In this document: positions 22,747 to 34,242 of the stretch, in pieces
Layout of the letters: the number at the start of each line of letters is the position of its first letter
How positions within the stretch are numbered: the stretch's first letter is position 1
Position numbers and translations under genes: made by a program
Assembly (NCBI GenBank): GCA_037953745.1
Contig: JBAKBP010007623.1
Span: forward strand, 34,099 to 98,098
Direction of reading: 5' to 3'
Length of the DNA stretch: 64,000 nucleotides
Origin: Lithodes maja
Lineage: Eukaryota > Arthropoda > Malacostraca > Decapoda > Lithodidae
The notes under the pieces: model-generated
The model's input: the letters and a program-made list of their open reading frames with translations, nothing else
Databases searched by the model: none
What the model was told of the DNA's origin: nothing

Positions 22747-23390
22747 TCAGGTTATTCCTAGACTTTGTTCCCTTAACCAGTATTTTATATTCCTGCGTAT
22801 ATATTCTTGTTGACAGAGCTTATGTAATAATTTATCTGCAATTCTGATCTCCTTCACATTGAGGTAAGCACTACCTGTGGGCGGTGTGCCTTTAATTTTT
22901 GCTTTTACATTTTCTACAAATCTTATCACCCATGCTGTAACACGTTGTAACTTTTCATAGCTGCTGAATCTATCCCACTCCCATAACCGTGTGTCTTCGT
23001 CAGGCACCGAGTCAATTACCGGTGCCACAATAGCAGTGTGTTGCTCGCTCAAATCTATATTCTCTGGCCATTCGTTGGGATCATTAAGCCAGCATGGGCC
23101 ATTCCACCACAACGCAGAAGATTTGAGAAATTTAGCAGAGACACCACGAGTAATGCAATCACTTGGATTCTCTTTGGTAGACACATACCGGAACTGTGCG
23201 GTTGGGAGCAGGGTACGAATTTCGTCGACACGGTTGGTGACGTACACTGGTAGCTTCTTACGGCTATGCAACCAGTAGAGCGTAATTTGGCTGTCACTCC
23301 ATACAACTGTCTCCGAGATATTTAGCAAATTTTTAAAAGTTTCCTCTACAAAGTGAACGAGTCTAGCAGCCAACAGAACTGCAGTCAGCT
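22747..23390 (-). pseudogene. BEL RNase H and start of integrase
   Basis: The minus-strand frame reads LELTAVLLAARLV, then ETVVWSDSQITLYWL (an RNase H block with its Asp), YVTNRVDEIR, RYVSTKENPSDCITRG and ALWWNGPCWL, the usual junction into integrase in BEL/Pao elements. It would remove RNA from the RNA-DNA hybrid and release the primer. A stop near 23391 separates it from the RT segment upstream, and reading is lost below 22747. Confidence 0.8.
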
Positions 23391-23394
23391 CTAA

Positions 23395-24338
23395 TTATGG
23401 GATGGAAAGGGATTTGATCGGGGCGACTTTCGCCTTCGCTATGACGAGACGGCTGCCACTTGTGTCAACAAAGTATATGGCGGTGCCGTACGCGACCTTG
23501 CTAGCGTCTGAGAAGGCATGAATGGAAACAGGATGGTCCATGACAACTCTCCGAGGAAAATTAAAACCCTTACAGAGACGAAGATCCGAAATAATGTCAT
23601 CCCACTCCTGAACCAGGTCGCCAGTCAAAACTACATCCCATCCTAATTTTATCCTCCATAATTGCTGAAGGAATAATCTCGATTTGATCGACACCGGTAG
23701 AACTATCCCCAAGGGGTCAAAAAGTTTAGCTGTCATACTCAAGCAAATTCGTTTTGTAATCTGCGAATATTGCGCGCACTGAACGCCGAATGAGAGGGTA
23801 TCGGTGTCCGTTTTCCAAAACAACCCTAGCACTCTAACATGTTCCTGCTGTACGGCCGCCACCCCATCCCGTTGCAGTACAGTCCGCAAAACAGAATTAT
23901 TAGTCGCCCATTCACGCAAATGTAGATGGGCGTCATTCATAATCTCTCGGACTACAGCGTAGGTATCAACCAGGAAATCTTCTTCATTTCCTGTACCCAA
24001 TAAATTGTCTATGTACAACCCTGACCGAATCTGATGAATAATCTGCGGATCTGCACTGACATAAGACAAATGTTTCAAAATGGTGGCGTTTAAAAGGAAT
24101 TGGGAACAAGTCGCTCCAAATAAAACTGCCCGGAACCGCTAACAAATTAGGGGAGAATCCAGTTGTCTCGGATACTTGGGCCACTTAAATCGCGTATAGT
24201 CCTGGTCGTCTTCATGGAGTCTTAACATTAGAAATGCCTTCTCAATATCAGACACCCAGGCATACTTACCGAGTCGAAACCGAAGCAAAAACCTGCGCTA
24301 AATCTGGCACCAGTGAGGGTCCAGTGTACAGGCAGTCA
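23395..24338 (-). pseudogene. BEL reverse transcriptase palm, catalytic motif mutated
   Basis: Below the MITE the minus strand continues DCLYTGPSLVPDLAQVFA, which joins the segment ending HPSLN above 24972. Two frames later, 23395-24078 holds LYIDNLLGTGNEED, where the YxDD box reads YIDN. It is followed by WATNNSVLRTVL, VLGLFWKTDTDTL, FDPLGIVLPVSIKSR and IHAFSDASKVAYGTA (start of RNase H). The Asp-to-Asn change at about 24001-24012 should abolish polymerisation. At least two frameshifts precede it. Confidence 0.85.
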
Positions 24339-24972
24339 TTAACCCAGGAGCTGCGGGAAGACTCTTAAGAGTTCCCCCGGCGGACTGCGGGAAGACTCTC
24401 CGTAAGTAAAATTAAAAATCAACTTTTGACATCGAAAAAAAAATATATTTTTTATTTTTATTTTTTTATTTTTTTATTTTTGTTTGGCCCCTGGGCCATG
24501 CAAAATCTCAGTCCTCTACCTCCCCTCCTTCCCCACTTTCCTCCTATCCCTCAGTTATCACCTATTTTCCCTATTATTCCCTTATTCTGAGGTATATTTT
24601 CGTGCTAACATTAGCAAGTTGCAAGCAGGGTGTTGTCATCACTGATGGCAATCGAGTGCAAGAGAGAGAGAGAGAGTATCGATCGACTGTGTCGCAGTGG
24701 CCTTGGGGAAAATTGGCGGGAAGGTAGCTTGCCTCACCCATACATTATACAACTCGCGGGCTATATCTCCGATTTTGACCATCCAAACGCTGTTTTCACT
24801 CGTTTTATTGTTGTTTCAGGTTAATACCTTTATAATCAACCCATAATAGGCGCATATGGATAATTATTAATGCTATTAATGGTACAATGAATATTTTAGT
24901 GACGGAAACACCTCAAATACGTCAGCACAGGGGGAGGTTTTCAATTACCCCCGTGCGCACTTCAGAGGTTAA
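24339..24972. mobile_element. TTAA MITE (family M3, copy 2) inside BEL pol
   Basis: TTAA at 24339-24342 and 24969-24972. The body is nearly the same as 18715-19345. Removing it with one TTAA joins the BEL RT reading (PSLN to DCLYTGPSL) in frame, so the insertion is exact and younger than BEL. Confidence 0.9.
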
Positions 24973-26009
24973 GACTAGGATGACGTTCACTCATCTTGGC
25001 GGAACAGTCGAAGACAATACGCACTGGCGTAGTTTTGCTCTCCTTGATTACACCATGATGAGCCAAGTAATGCCCGGTATCTGATGTATCAAAAGGCACC
25101 TCTTCTATAAAACCCCGGGACACCTGTTCCTTTATGACTTTTGAGTATTCCTCGCAAAAGTCAGGCTCCTTGAGGAATCTTTTCTGAAGTCCCCGAAGAC
25201 GGCCTATGGCCAAACCCTTGTTAGATGGCAGCTGATCCTTGGAATTGTTCCAGGGCAGTCTCACTTTATACTGTTGGCTGTCGGGATCGTAGGTAACGGT
25301 ATCCTCATACGACGATAGTGCTTGACGCTCAACCAGTGAGTATTCCTTAGGGGTTATCCCGATATGATCTAATTCCCACAAAACATTTAATTCATTTTTG
25401 CATGGTGGAATATTACCAGTGGATATGTATTCGTCCATTGGTGTTACTGCTACTTTCAATACAGTAATTACTTCTGTGCTGGAGCTTGTAGGCTGTGTCA
25501 CATATGAACCACTGATGGCGTACCCATACTTGGTAGGAAGCAGAATTAGACTATCTGACCTTTTATACCCAGGTCGCACTATATCGTAGTAGTGATCCAC
25601 ACCGATGAGCAGCTCCAGCTGATCTGTGTCCGTTGCGTGAGGATCGGCTAATTTTATGCCTTTACTTTGTAAACTAACCAGTTTAGACTTTAGGTTAAGT
25701 TCACCTTTATGTTCTGGCAATTCATCAACCACTATTGCGTCTAGATGATGAAATTTACCTCTGTTTGTATTGCAGTGCCACAACATTATATTCCCTAGAG
25801 GCCTGTTTCCCGGTAAATCCGTGAAGACATAACTCCTCAGTTCCTTTAGAAATGTAGGAAAGGGAGGATAGAACAGAAGACTTCACAAAGGTCCTCTGAG
25901 AACATTGGTCAAGTAGCGATCTAATTTTAACACAATTATTATCCTTACCCTTTACCGGCAGCTGTACGGTGGGCAAGATTACTGTATTTTTACCTGTGGC
26001 AACGGACAT
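24973..26009 (-). pseudogene. BEL aspartic protease and RT fingers
   Basis: 25755-26009 carries the protease start: IRSLLDQCSQRTFVKSS, where the catalytic D(S/T)G-type triplet reads DQC. A frameshift at about 25770-25790 leads to 24973-25786, with LELLIGVDHYYDIV, the A17-type spacer, LPWNNSKDQLPSNKGLAIGR and VRIVFDCSAK (RT fingers), ending HPSLN at the MITE. In the family the protease matures Gag-Pol. The altered triplet and the frameshift suggest an inactive copy. Confidence 0.8.
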
Positions 26010-26061
26010 TGTAGTTGAAGTAGCAGCAGTATGCTCTCTCTTGGTGTTATCCTCCGCTGGT

Positions 26062-27192
26062 CTACTTTCTTTCCCTTGTTTTTTGTGTACACAGGGAATG
26101 AAAGTGTTTGCCCTTACAAAACTTGCAGCTTCTTATGTTAGGATTAGTACAACCCGAATGGCCATGGTCTTTTGACAAGCACCCAGTGCAGAGACGTAGT
26201 TGACGGGCTCTTTTAACTTTAAGAGGCCCTGTCTTATACTTCATACACTTGTACCATAAATGATTGGTGCCACTACACAGAACACAGTTGAATTTCCTGT
26301 ACTCACTCTGGGCGGTAAATGTTGCCGTAGCCATGGGTGTACCCCCTACTCTGTCTTGACCTGCCATATTGTACACTTCAGCCTGGAGGCAATGAGTGAA
26401 TTTCTTATAATCCAGGCTCGAGTCTCCCATTTCCCGTTTTATGGTTTCTTTTAGTGGTGATGGTAACTTATTGACAAGAGTCACCACACAAAATTCCTCC
26501 AGACAAATACCATGGCTAATGATTGACCTCATCACACTCTCTGTATTGGCATAGAAGTCCTTCAGGTCAGCTGTTTGGTGTTTGGGTGACACTAATTGAT
26601 TGAATTTGGTAACATAAGCTGCCTTGATTCGATCTGGATGCCCATATGTCTCTTGCAGGAGCTCAATTGCTGGGGCATAGCTTGCACTTTCGATTATGAA
26701 TCCTTCGACTAGCTTATGTGCATCACCCTGAAGCTGACCCTTTAGATAGGTGAAGCGTTGTATATCTGTGAGGTCGGGATTGTCATGGATGGTACACTTG
26801 AACATCTCCCAAAATCCCGACCACATGGTGGCATCACCTTCAAATTTTGAGAGAGTAAGATGTGGTAATTTGACTGCGGATTTCTTTGGCTCTTTCCTGA
26901 CCTCCTTCTTGACCTCTGTAATCAGGATCCCCTTCAGTGTGGCAACGATTACTTGTATGCCCTCCATATATAGGGTATCCTCTCTGATCACCTCGATATA
27001 CTCGGCATCCTCGCAAGTGTCGGCCAGGTCCTCCTGTGTGACCTCATACTTGTCAAGTTGCTTTTGAATACTGAGCAACCTGGCCTCCACCTCCACTCTA
27101 GACGCCGAATCAAGGTATTCGTCAATATCAGAGGTCAAGACCGTCAAAGAGCCCTTAAGTCCAGCCCGACGCTTTTGTACACTTTTAGCCAT
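26062..27192 (-). CDS. gag: BEL/Pao Gag
   Basis: A 376-codon frame starting MAKSVQKRRAG, the first ATG after the leader. Residues about 100-270 form the BEL Gag core (KLPHLTLSKFEGDATMWSGF, FTYLKGQLQGDAHKLVEGF, ELLQETYGHP), the DUF1759-type region. The C-terminal third has several Cys/His knuckles (NCVLCSGTNHLWYKC, LCTGCLSKDHGHSGC, SCKFCKGKHFHSLC). It would package the element RNA in cytoplasmic particles. The frame is intact although pol is broken. It stops near 26062, before the protease frame, implying frameshifting or a separate start in the active ancestor. Confidence 0.88.
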   Translation of the reverse strand: MAKSVQKRRAGLKGSLTVLTSDIDEYLDSASRVEVEARLLSIQKQLDKYEVTQEDLADTCEDAEYIEVIREDTLYMEGIQVIVATLKGILITEVKKEVRKEPKKSAVKLPHLTLSKFEGDATMWSGFWEMFKCTIHDNPDLTDIQRFTYLKGQLQGDAHKLVEGFIIESASYAPAIELLQETYGHPDRIKAAYVTKFNQLVSPKHQTADLKDFYANTESVMRSIISHGICLEEFCVVTLVNKLPSPLKETIKREMGDSSLDYKKFTHCLQAEVYNMAGQDRVGGTPMATATFTAQSEYRKFNCVLCSGTNHLWYKCMKYKTGPLKVKRARQLRLCTGCLSKDHGHSGCTNPNIRSCKFCKGKHFHSLCTQKTRERK

Positions 27193-28281
27193 GATTATAC
27201 AGGAAGGAATTCTAATTACGTTAAATCAAACTATTAATGCCAGACCGAATAAGTTGCGGCCAACAATACAGTACTCCGAGAAATCAAATAAATCGCGAGC
27301 CGAAAATAAAACACCCACACGAAATGCGGAATAAGAATTGTGCGCAATGTAGACTAGCAATCTGGAGCTTTTCAATTTAACTCCTTACATAATAGTTATG
27401 AAATTATAGAATCATTACACCATAAGTAAAGAAAAGCCGGGAGGGAAATTTAGTACAATACAGTATAGGCCAAAAGTCTCCAGATGTCAAAAAGAGAAGT
27501 ACCGTTTAAAGTTATAATAAATTAAAAGAATTTTAAGAGAGAGTGAGCCTATAGGGTAATTGAAACAGGCTAAACTCAATGGGTACCGCTAATTTTATAT
27601 TATTAAATTAATAAATGTGAAAATTGTACACAAGAACAATTCATCTCAAGAAGTCACAAGGAAAAATGTTTCGAGTTGGATTAACACACACTTAGCCTAT
27701 CAGCTATCATATTACCCAGCCTCCAGGGCACACGACGAGAGTAGAATTTAGAAAAAATGTGTGAATGAATAACCTTTAAATTTTAAAGAAGTTATTTTTC
27801 AATATAGGCCTAATTTTGATCTAGATTTAAATTAAATCTAGATTAAATTTAAAATACAGTACAGTATGGATGCATTTAATCTTAATGACGTGCCAATTGT
27901 GCAATATTTTCTAGGGCTAAAGTAGTTTTAATATAATTTAATGAGCCCGAAAAAGCATTTAAAGTAGGCTAATTATTACTGTACTGGATCAGATTTACAA
28001 CTTTTCATTCTGGGTAAAACTCCCGTCGCAGCCCTGACCTATCCACTAGTTTCCACATCCTGTCCCACTGGTCAGGCACCTAGGGCGGCCTGAGCAAAGA
28101 GCGGACGAAAAAAAAAACGACAGCCCCACGGGGCCAAAAGACCGGGGCCTGGAGGACGTAGGACACATGACAAAAACAGGGATAGGCCAGCCCCACTCCA
28201 AGCAAGGCAACTACTGACCGCCGAATAACCCCCCAAAAAATGGGGGGGGGGCTAACTCGTGAAAGGTTTAAGGACCAATTA
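27193..28281 (-). other. BEL 5' leader with candidate primer-binding site
   Basis: About 1.09 kb lie between the 5' LTR and the gag start, without a coding frame. A primer-binding candidate is at 28265-28277 (TGGTCCTTAAACC on the minus strand, 4 bases inside the LTR). The leader holds a run of about 11 G near 28241-28251. Confidence 0.55.
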
Positions 28282-28736
28282 TATGGCTAATTTAGATAAG
28301 TGGACTGTATATTTGATAATGAAGAAGTATTAACCATATAGAAATATAATTACCCTTAGATGAACTCAGCTGGTGATTGGAGGATGGCGGAAAATAGGCT
28401 AGATAACTGGAAGTGGTTAGTATAGTAAACAAAGTATGAAAAGAGGCTACAATAGGCTAGGATAGGCTAGATATTTACGCTAAGTTTGTGCTAACTAACA
28501 AAGATGATGATTTAATGACTATATGGAATAGGAGATGAAAAGTGAAGCGAAAACACCTGATTATGAAACTATAGGAAGAAGGCTTAGCGTGTGTAGCTGG
28601 GACGGAGGTTGGTTGGAGAGTGCCGAGCGCGTTATGTTCGTCTCTGTCGTGACATACCGCGCACGCGCATAACATATGGAAAATGTATCCCATCTTCTTT
28701 ACAATGAGATACTTATGAACAATCTTAAATAATACA

Positions 28737-28777
<41 letters not shown>

Positions 28778-28967
28778 GAATTATAATCCTACAATACTTT
28801 CCCATATACTACTATAGAATAATATATTCTACCCAATCATGGAACGTTCGACCAAGGTTATGGAAGCGTTCAACTTAAGACTACGGAATTATACGTAACG
28901 CTACATCAACCCAGATTACGTAACATCGAGACTGTTCATACTAGTTTGAGTACACTAAGTATGGACA
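28282..28967 (-). repeat. BEL/Pao 5' LTR
   Basis: A 686-bp LTR, intact, with a (TA)n tract at about 28740-28775. The same ends as the left LTR and the outer duplication ccgac at 28968-28972. Confidence 0.9.
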
Positions 28968-28987
28968 CCGACAATTGACGTGATTTT

Positions 28988-29405
28988 GAGCCTATTGGGG
29001 ATACTTTAAAGCCTTTGTTACCATCAGGGGTATTTAGAAACCTTTAGTTTAGTTACTTCAACCTCTGCAGTTGTCTTTGAGTTAGCTGTGTTGAGCCTAT
29101 TGGGGATACTTTAAAGCCTTTGTTACCATCAGGGGTATTTACAAACCTTTAGTTTAGTTACTTCAACCTCTGCAGTTGTCTTTGAGTTAGCTGTGTTGAG
29201 CCTATTGGGGATACTTTAAAGCCTTTGTTACCATCAGGGGTATTTAGAAACCTTTAGTTTAGTTACTTCAACCTCTGCAGTTGTCTTTGAGTTAGCTGTG
29301 TTGAGCCTATTGGGGATACTTTAAAGCCTTTGTTACCATCAGGGGTATTTAGAAACCTTTAGTTTTGTTACTTCAACCTCTGCAGTTGTCTTTGAGTTAG
29401 CTGTG
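28988..29405. repeat. 105-bp tandem repeat, four copies
   Basis: gagcctattggggatacttt recurs at 28988, 29093, 29198 and 29303. The copies differ at very few positions. No coding sense. The array begins 15 bp beyond the BEL target duplication. Confidence 0.92.
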
Positions 29406-30006
29406 GGCAGAAAACTAATTTTGGAGAGGTAATTATAAGAGTGAGAGAACTCTATTATTGCTAATCTGTCAACCTCTGCATCATAAAAATGTGAAAGGGT
29501 TAATTGTTCTTACGCGTCCTAATTATCTTATAGTAGAAAGTGTATGGAGTTTTTCAAAATGTGTATACACTGCTAGAGAGTTGTTGTGAATCAATACACA
29601 CAACATTCTTATGGGGGAATATTTGCACACTTACCTTTGGATGTAATCACCATTATATATAATTGGCGTAACACAATAACTTAATTAACATACAATGGCC
29701 ATACTTTAAATGTGATCGAACTAATTGGTCTATCGTGAAAATGGTAATTAATTAAAGGATTTATATATTTTTATCTTAACCCCTTAAATACAATGGCGTC
29801 ATTTTAATTATATTCATACTATAATTTGACCAGTGTATTCAGCTTACAAATGGCACGTGTCAGATAACCTTCCGACCAGGCTCACACAATTAATACTATA
29901 CAGAACCAGATGTAAACCAGAGCCCATTGTTTCGGTCATTATCATTATACAGTATATGCAAAGTTAAAACTATACTTTACAGTTTACAGTTTGTAATATG
30001 TCTTTA
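29406..30006. other. No feature seen
   Basis: AT-rich single-copy-looking DNA without credible frames. Confidence 0.4.
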
Positions 30007-30014
30007 GAAGTAAT

Positions 30015-31734
30015 CAGGGGCGTAGCTAGAGATTTGGAGGCCCAGGGGGCTTGGTGCCTGGAGGGGCCCCCTCCATGGTTTGCTTATTATAGAAGGGGGT
30101 GGCGAGCGAAGCGAGCCTAATCAGCTGGGGGGTTCGGGGGGGCGCTGTAAGCCCCCCCGAGAAAATTTTAGAATAATAATGCTACCTAGGTGCGTTTTGA
30201 CGATATCCATGACTCAATAGTGGGGTACTGGTAATAATTTAATATACAATTAATTATTATATCACCGTTATCTAATGGATTAGGAATACATGTACAATGG
30301 ATGGTACAATACTGTAAAACATATACCACTTTGATGAACTCTTTCTCTTTGTCGTTCATTAGGAATGTCTGAAATAAGAATATAAAATATAATACTGATA
30401 AAATAATAAAAAATAATAATGTACATGAAACGTGATAACATTAAAATATTATTTCAACCCCACCACTGGCGTTAGGGAGTTAAAATAGGCGTCATTGGTA
30501 GGCCTAATCAAGCTATGCATTACCTCAAATCTCAATACTGGGGGCCTCTTCTTGAGAACCCCAGTAACTTGTTAGAAAGCTTACCAACGTTTGCACCTGA
30601 CCCTGAACCAGCCAAAGGGCTAGCTTAGATTAACCTACAAACGAGTATTCAATGCTCACAACTGTGTTCCTTCTTATTTCACAGTTCCTGGGCTTGATAT
30701 GTACAGCCACCATAGCCTATAGCCTATATGGAAGGCGTATGGTAGCATAAATAAAAGTTATCCAGAGTCTAAATTTGAAAGAATGAGTCATAGTGCTCAT
30801 AGCCTAACCAAGGTAGCCTACACTCTACACCATTAATGTTGCCTCGCTATGCTCTATTTTAGCTGATGTATTGCACCCATACTTAATTGACTAATATTAA
30901 ACGACTATGCATCTTTTTCACGATAAAGCTAAGGTTTAGTAAGACCATAAACATTGTATAGGCTATGTTAGGCCCCCTACAGTTCGAGAAAAAAATATGA
31001 GACCAAAACATAGTCCTACAAATTTCAAGGCCTAAATATTTAGCACTTTAGAAGTTTAGCCTACTCTACAAATATCTTTGATACCACTCAACTTTCTCAC
31101 AAGGTTAAGTACATAGGTTATCTATGAAATATAGCTATCGATTTGACCATTACAGTTCACGAAAAAAAAATATTACCGAAATTTTTGGTTCATATATTTA
31201 TTTATAATTGTATGTAGGCCTAATCTTCGATTATACACTCAACTTACTAACAATCACCATGTTTCTTGTTGTCAAATTAGGCTATATCTTATTATTCCTT
31301 TACACATGCTTACGAAAAACACAGTATATTAACCAACTGTCAAACTCAATAGTGCTATTTTGTAATGTATATAAAGTATAATCATCAGGCCTACCTATAG
31401 GCAGTGCGTCCTAAGCAAGTGGCGGGTAGGAGGCTAGGAGCAAGAGCGACGATGTTTCCCCTTGCACCGCCAAATCAATACTGCTGGAGTGATCGTTATT
31501 TTTCTAATTTTAAATACCCATGACGTCGCAGGATAGAAGAAAAGAAAGAGGTTAAATCAGAAAACACACATGGTGTTTATTTTACTCATTATTAATATTA
31601 CTTATATATACAGTATATACTATTAGTATAATTAATATTATTTTCAGATCCATTTGGGGGCCCCCTTCTCTTGGGGGCCCAGGGGGCGATTTCAAACAGC
31701 CCCCTCCCGCCCCCCCCCCTTAGCTACGCCACTG
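30015..31734. mobile_element. Non-autonomous hAT-type DNA transposon, 1.72 kb
   Basis: Flanked by a perfect 8-bp duplication gaagtaat (30007-30014 and 31735-31742). Terminal inverted repeats are caggggcgtagcta at the left and tagctacgccactg at the right, matching at 13 of 14 positions. An 8-bp duplication and CAGNGGCGTA-type ends are hAT hallmarks. No transposase frame exists inside. GC-rich blocks sit just inside each end (ggggccccctcc; ggggggcccccttc) and AT-rich DNA in the middle. Confidence 0.88.
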
Positions 31735-31769
31735 GAAGTAATAGAATTACCAAAATAATGTAATTTCAT

Positions 31770-31817
31770 ATACAGTATATATATATATACTGTATATATA
31801 TATATATATATATATAG
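31770..31817. repeat. (TA)n microsatellite
   Basis: Two TA-dinucleotide blocks separated by a ctgta interruption. Confidence 0.85.
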
Positions 31818-31992
31818 ACCAAAATGTCCCAGTTCGACTCCCTTCCTCCGACTCCAAACGTATGATTTTAATCTGCAATGGATGGTCTAATGATATCCTA
31901 AATACAATGATAATGGAGGCATTGCAATTAAGGGGTAAACATTTTGAGGACCATAAGCCTATACAAACCCTGCCGAAGATTATAAGACTTAC

Positions 31993-33551
31993 CTGAGAAA
32001 CGTGGATGAGTGGAGAAATCCAGAATGGGTGGAGAGCCCTGGCTGCTTTTGCTCTCCACCTCCACCTCTCCACCACTGCAGAAGGTGGAAGGGGTGGAGA
32101 GGGTGTCTTCGTCGCTCAGTGATTCTCCGGAGGAACTAGGATCTCCACTAGTGCCACAGGTTGGGCTTGTAGTGGCATCTATTTGGTTTCCACTGGCACC
32201 GATTTCATTAACAGTGGCACTCATTTCTTTTCCACTGGCACATTTATTATCTCCACCGGTACCCTTTGCATCACCAGTAATACCCTTTTTGAGATCAGTT
32301 ACCCCTTTTTCTTAACCACAAATACCTCCTTCATTTTCAGTGGCACTTTTTTCACGACCAGTTATGCCACTCTTATCATCAGTGGCACCTTTAGCATCTC
32401 CAATGGCGCTCATTTCATCACCAGCCACACCCTGTATATCTCCAGTATCACCGTTATCATCAACACTGGCACCTTTTACCTCTCCAATAGCACTAGTTAT
32501 ATTACCACTTTCATCCTTAGCCGTCACCGAGGTCAATGCTAGGTCATTCTCACGCACAGGGGTCATATCGGCTTCCTGCTTGACCTGCATCATGGGAGTA
32601 AGGGGGGCCTGGAGGTCATCATCAGGGCAGGACACCACCGCGACCTTGTTATTGCCCCCACCTCCCGTCTGGTTGGTGTCAGTCCGGGCAACCATGACAC
32701 TCCCCCTGGCACTACTCCTGGCTCTCTCACTCCTTAACACACCGACCTCTCTGTTCTGTATCACCGCACAACTCTCACTGTTGTTTGTTTTAGAACGCTC
32801 AATGTAACTCTCACTGTCCTCTGTTACGATAGTCTCACTGTTCTCAATTACACTCTTAATGGTAGTCTCATTGTTCTACGTCACATGCTTAATGTATCTC
32901 AGTATCACACCTTGCACGATAATCACCCAACACGCTGCAGGCCAACATTCTCACTACCCTTGTCTGCTGTCACGGCACCCAACACCACCACACACGTGAT
33001 GCTCTCTGCTTTCCTCTCACTAACCTCACTCCCTTCCTTCGCCTTTCTGCCTTTCGCGATCGCCTGCCTTATAACTGGAGGCTTGACACTCGAGGGATGC
33101 TCTGTGGTATGATCAGAGATTATGGTGTGCGAGGGAGAGGTGTGTGAGTTAGCCCGACTAGTGCCCTGTGCAACGCGGTGATGGTGAGCGAGAGAGGTGG
33201 TTGCTCTGACTGGGTTTTGGGCAGTCACGGCAACCAGGTATTGGGAGGACTGGGAGGGGTGTTGGGAGCAAGGGGGGGACTGGGGGAAGTGGGGATCGTG
33301 GGAGGAGATAGGGCACGTGCCGCCGTCGTAACCCCTGTGTCCTCCCCTGCCCCGTGACCTCTAGTGGGGGTTTGGGGGTCATCCTTGCGCAAATGCCCCT
33401 CTCCACCGCCCCCTGACTGATCTGGCTCCACCCCTCATCCTCTTTTTCTTCCTCCCTCTCACCCACACCCTCATCATCATCTTCATCTTCTTTCACCTCT
33501 CCTCCTCCAGCCCCTCCTTCGTCATCGTCATCACTGTCGTCTTCCAGCCAT
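31993..33551 (-). pseudogene. Candidate host gene exon(s), low-complexity acidic protein, possibly broken
   Basis: No homology is recognised. On the minus strand there is an acceptor-like site (pyrimidine-rich, ending cctacag at 33552-33558) followed by an acidic segment, WLEDDSDDDDEGG and EDEDDDEGVGEREEE. Far downstream is a consensus donor, CAG then GTAAGT at 31992-31987. The stretch from about 32879 to the donor is in one frame apart from a TAA at 32312-32314. It holds imperfect Gly/Thr/Ser/Ala repeats (GDAKGATDDKSGITG-like) and a CPDDDLQAPLTPMMQVKQEAD segment. Between 32880 and 33430 the best frame changes twice, so an intron, indels or decay must intervene. A decayed or mis-assembled gene is as likely as a live one. 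Confidence 0.35.
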
Positions 33552-33655
33552 CTGTAGGAGAGAGAATGGGAGAGGCTGTAGTATCTCTGCAATCCAAACA
33601 CAAGGGGAAAGTTACATATGAAAACGAGCGCCTGTCCTGCTTCATACCATCTGTC

Positions 33656-33705
33656 ACACACACACATATATACACACACATATATCGAGAGAGAGAGACA
33701 TAGGT
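33656..33705. repeat. (CA)n/(TA)n/(GA)n microsatellite
   Basis: Compound dinucleotide repeats inside what would be the upstream intron of the candidate gene. Confidence 0.7.
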
Positions 33706-33884
33706 AGTCCACAGTGAACAACGGAGGAGTGTGCTAAATTTGAATACTGAAACCAGGGAACAGAAAGCAACTTGAGAGAGAGAAAGGATTTGGATAGATC
33801 ACCTATTGTAATCAAACCTTACTTCACACCATATGGAAACGACCGGCTCTGTCCTGTTTGGATAAAGAGAGCCCACCTCGCTTT

Positions 33885-34085
33885 GTTTCTTTTTCTTTCC
33901 CTCTCTCTTTGGCTTTTATCCATTCGGCCCCATTCAGTCTACTGTCTAAGATGTTTACCCCCATCCAGGTGTCAATATTTTCCTGGCGAGCGGTAGCAAG
34001 CCAGCATACATATTTTTTGTTTTGTCAGCAAGCTAAATTTGTACATTTTCCGATAGAAAAATTTCTCCCGGATTTTTCCATACAT
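33885..34085. mobile_element. Half of an M2-type hairpin repeat
   Basis: Matches about 15700-15885 of MITE M2, sharing cggccccattcag, ccccatccaggtgtc, gcgagcggtagc and aaatttgtacatttt. The second arm and the TTAA end are missing. Confidence 0.65.
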
Positions 34086-34153
34086 AGGTATTTTCCATAC
34101 CTAAAAATCACCATTAAATAAAAAAATAAATATATAATAATAAATAATAAAAA

Positions 34154-34154
<1 letters not shown>

Positions 34155-34240
<86 letters not shown>
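34155..34240. repeat. (AT)n microsatellite
   Basis: About 85 bp of nearly pure AT dinucleotides; may form cruciforms. Confidence 0.9.

Positions 34241-34242
<2 letters not shown>

Larger units (their letters stand above)
16507..28967 (-). mobile_element. BEL/Pao LTR retrotransposon with nested LINE-G and a MITE
   Basis: The paired LTRs are left (16507-16648 plus 20783-21300) and right (28282-28967), each with plus-strand ends tatggctaatt and gtatggaca. The 5-bp target duplication ccgac occurs at 16502-16506 and 28968-28972. The minus-strand internal order gag, protease, RT, RNase H, integrase and C-terminal domain is that of BEL/Pao. LINE-G splits the left (3') LTR and MITE M3 splits pol. 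Several frameshifts and a mutated RT catalytic motif make it inactive. Confidence 0.9.

Noticed and set aside
28988..29405. CRISPR-like array
   Set aside because: Head-to-tail units without unique spacers in a eukaryotic context; a satellite. The same applies to 15130-15588 and 62645-63250.
32010..32807. Overlapping Ser/Thr-rich plus-strand frames (101-155 codons)
   Set aside because: Complement of the minus-strand Gly/Thr/Ser repeats; splice signals support the minus strand.
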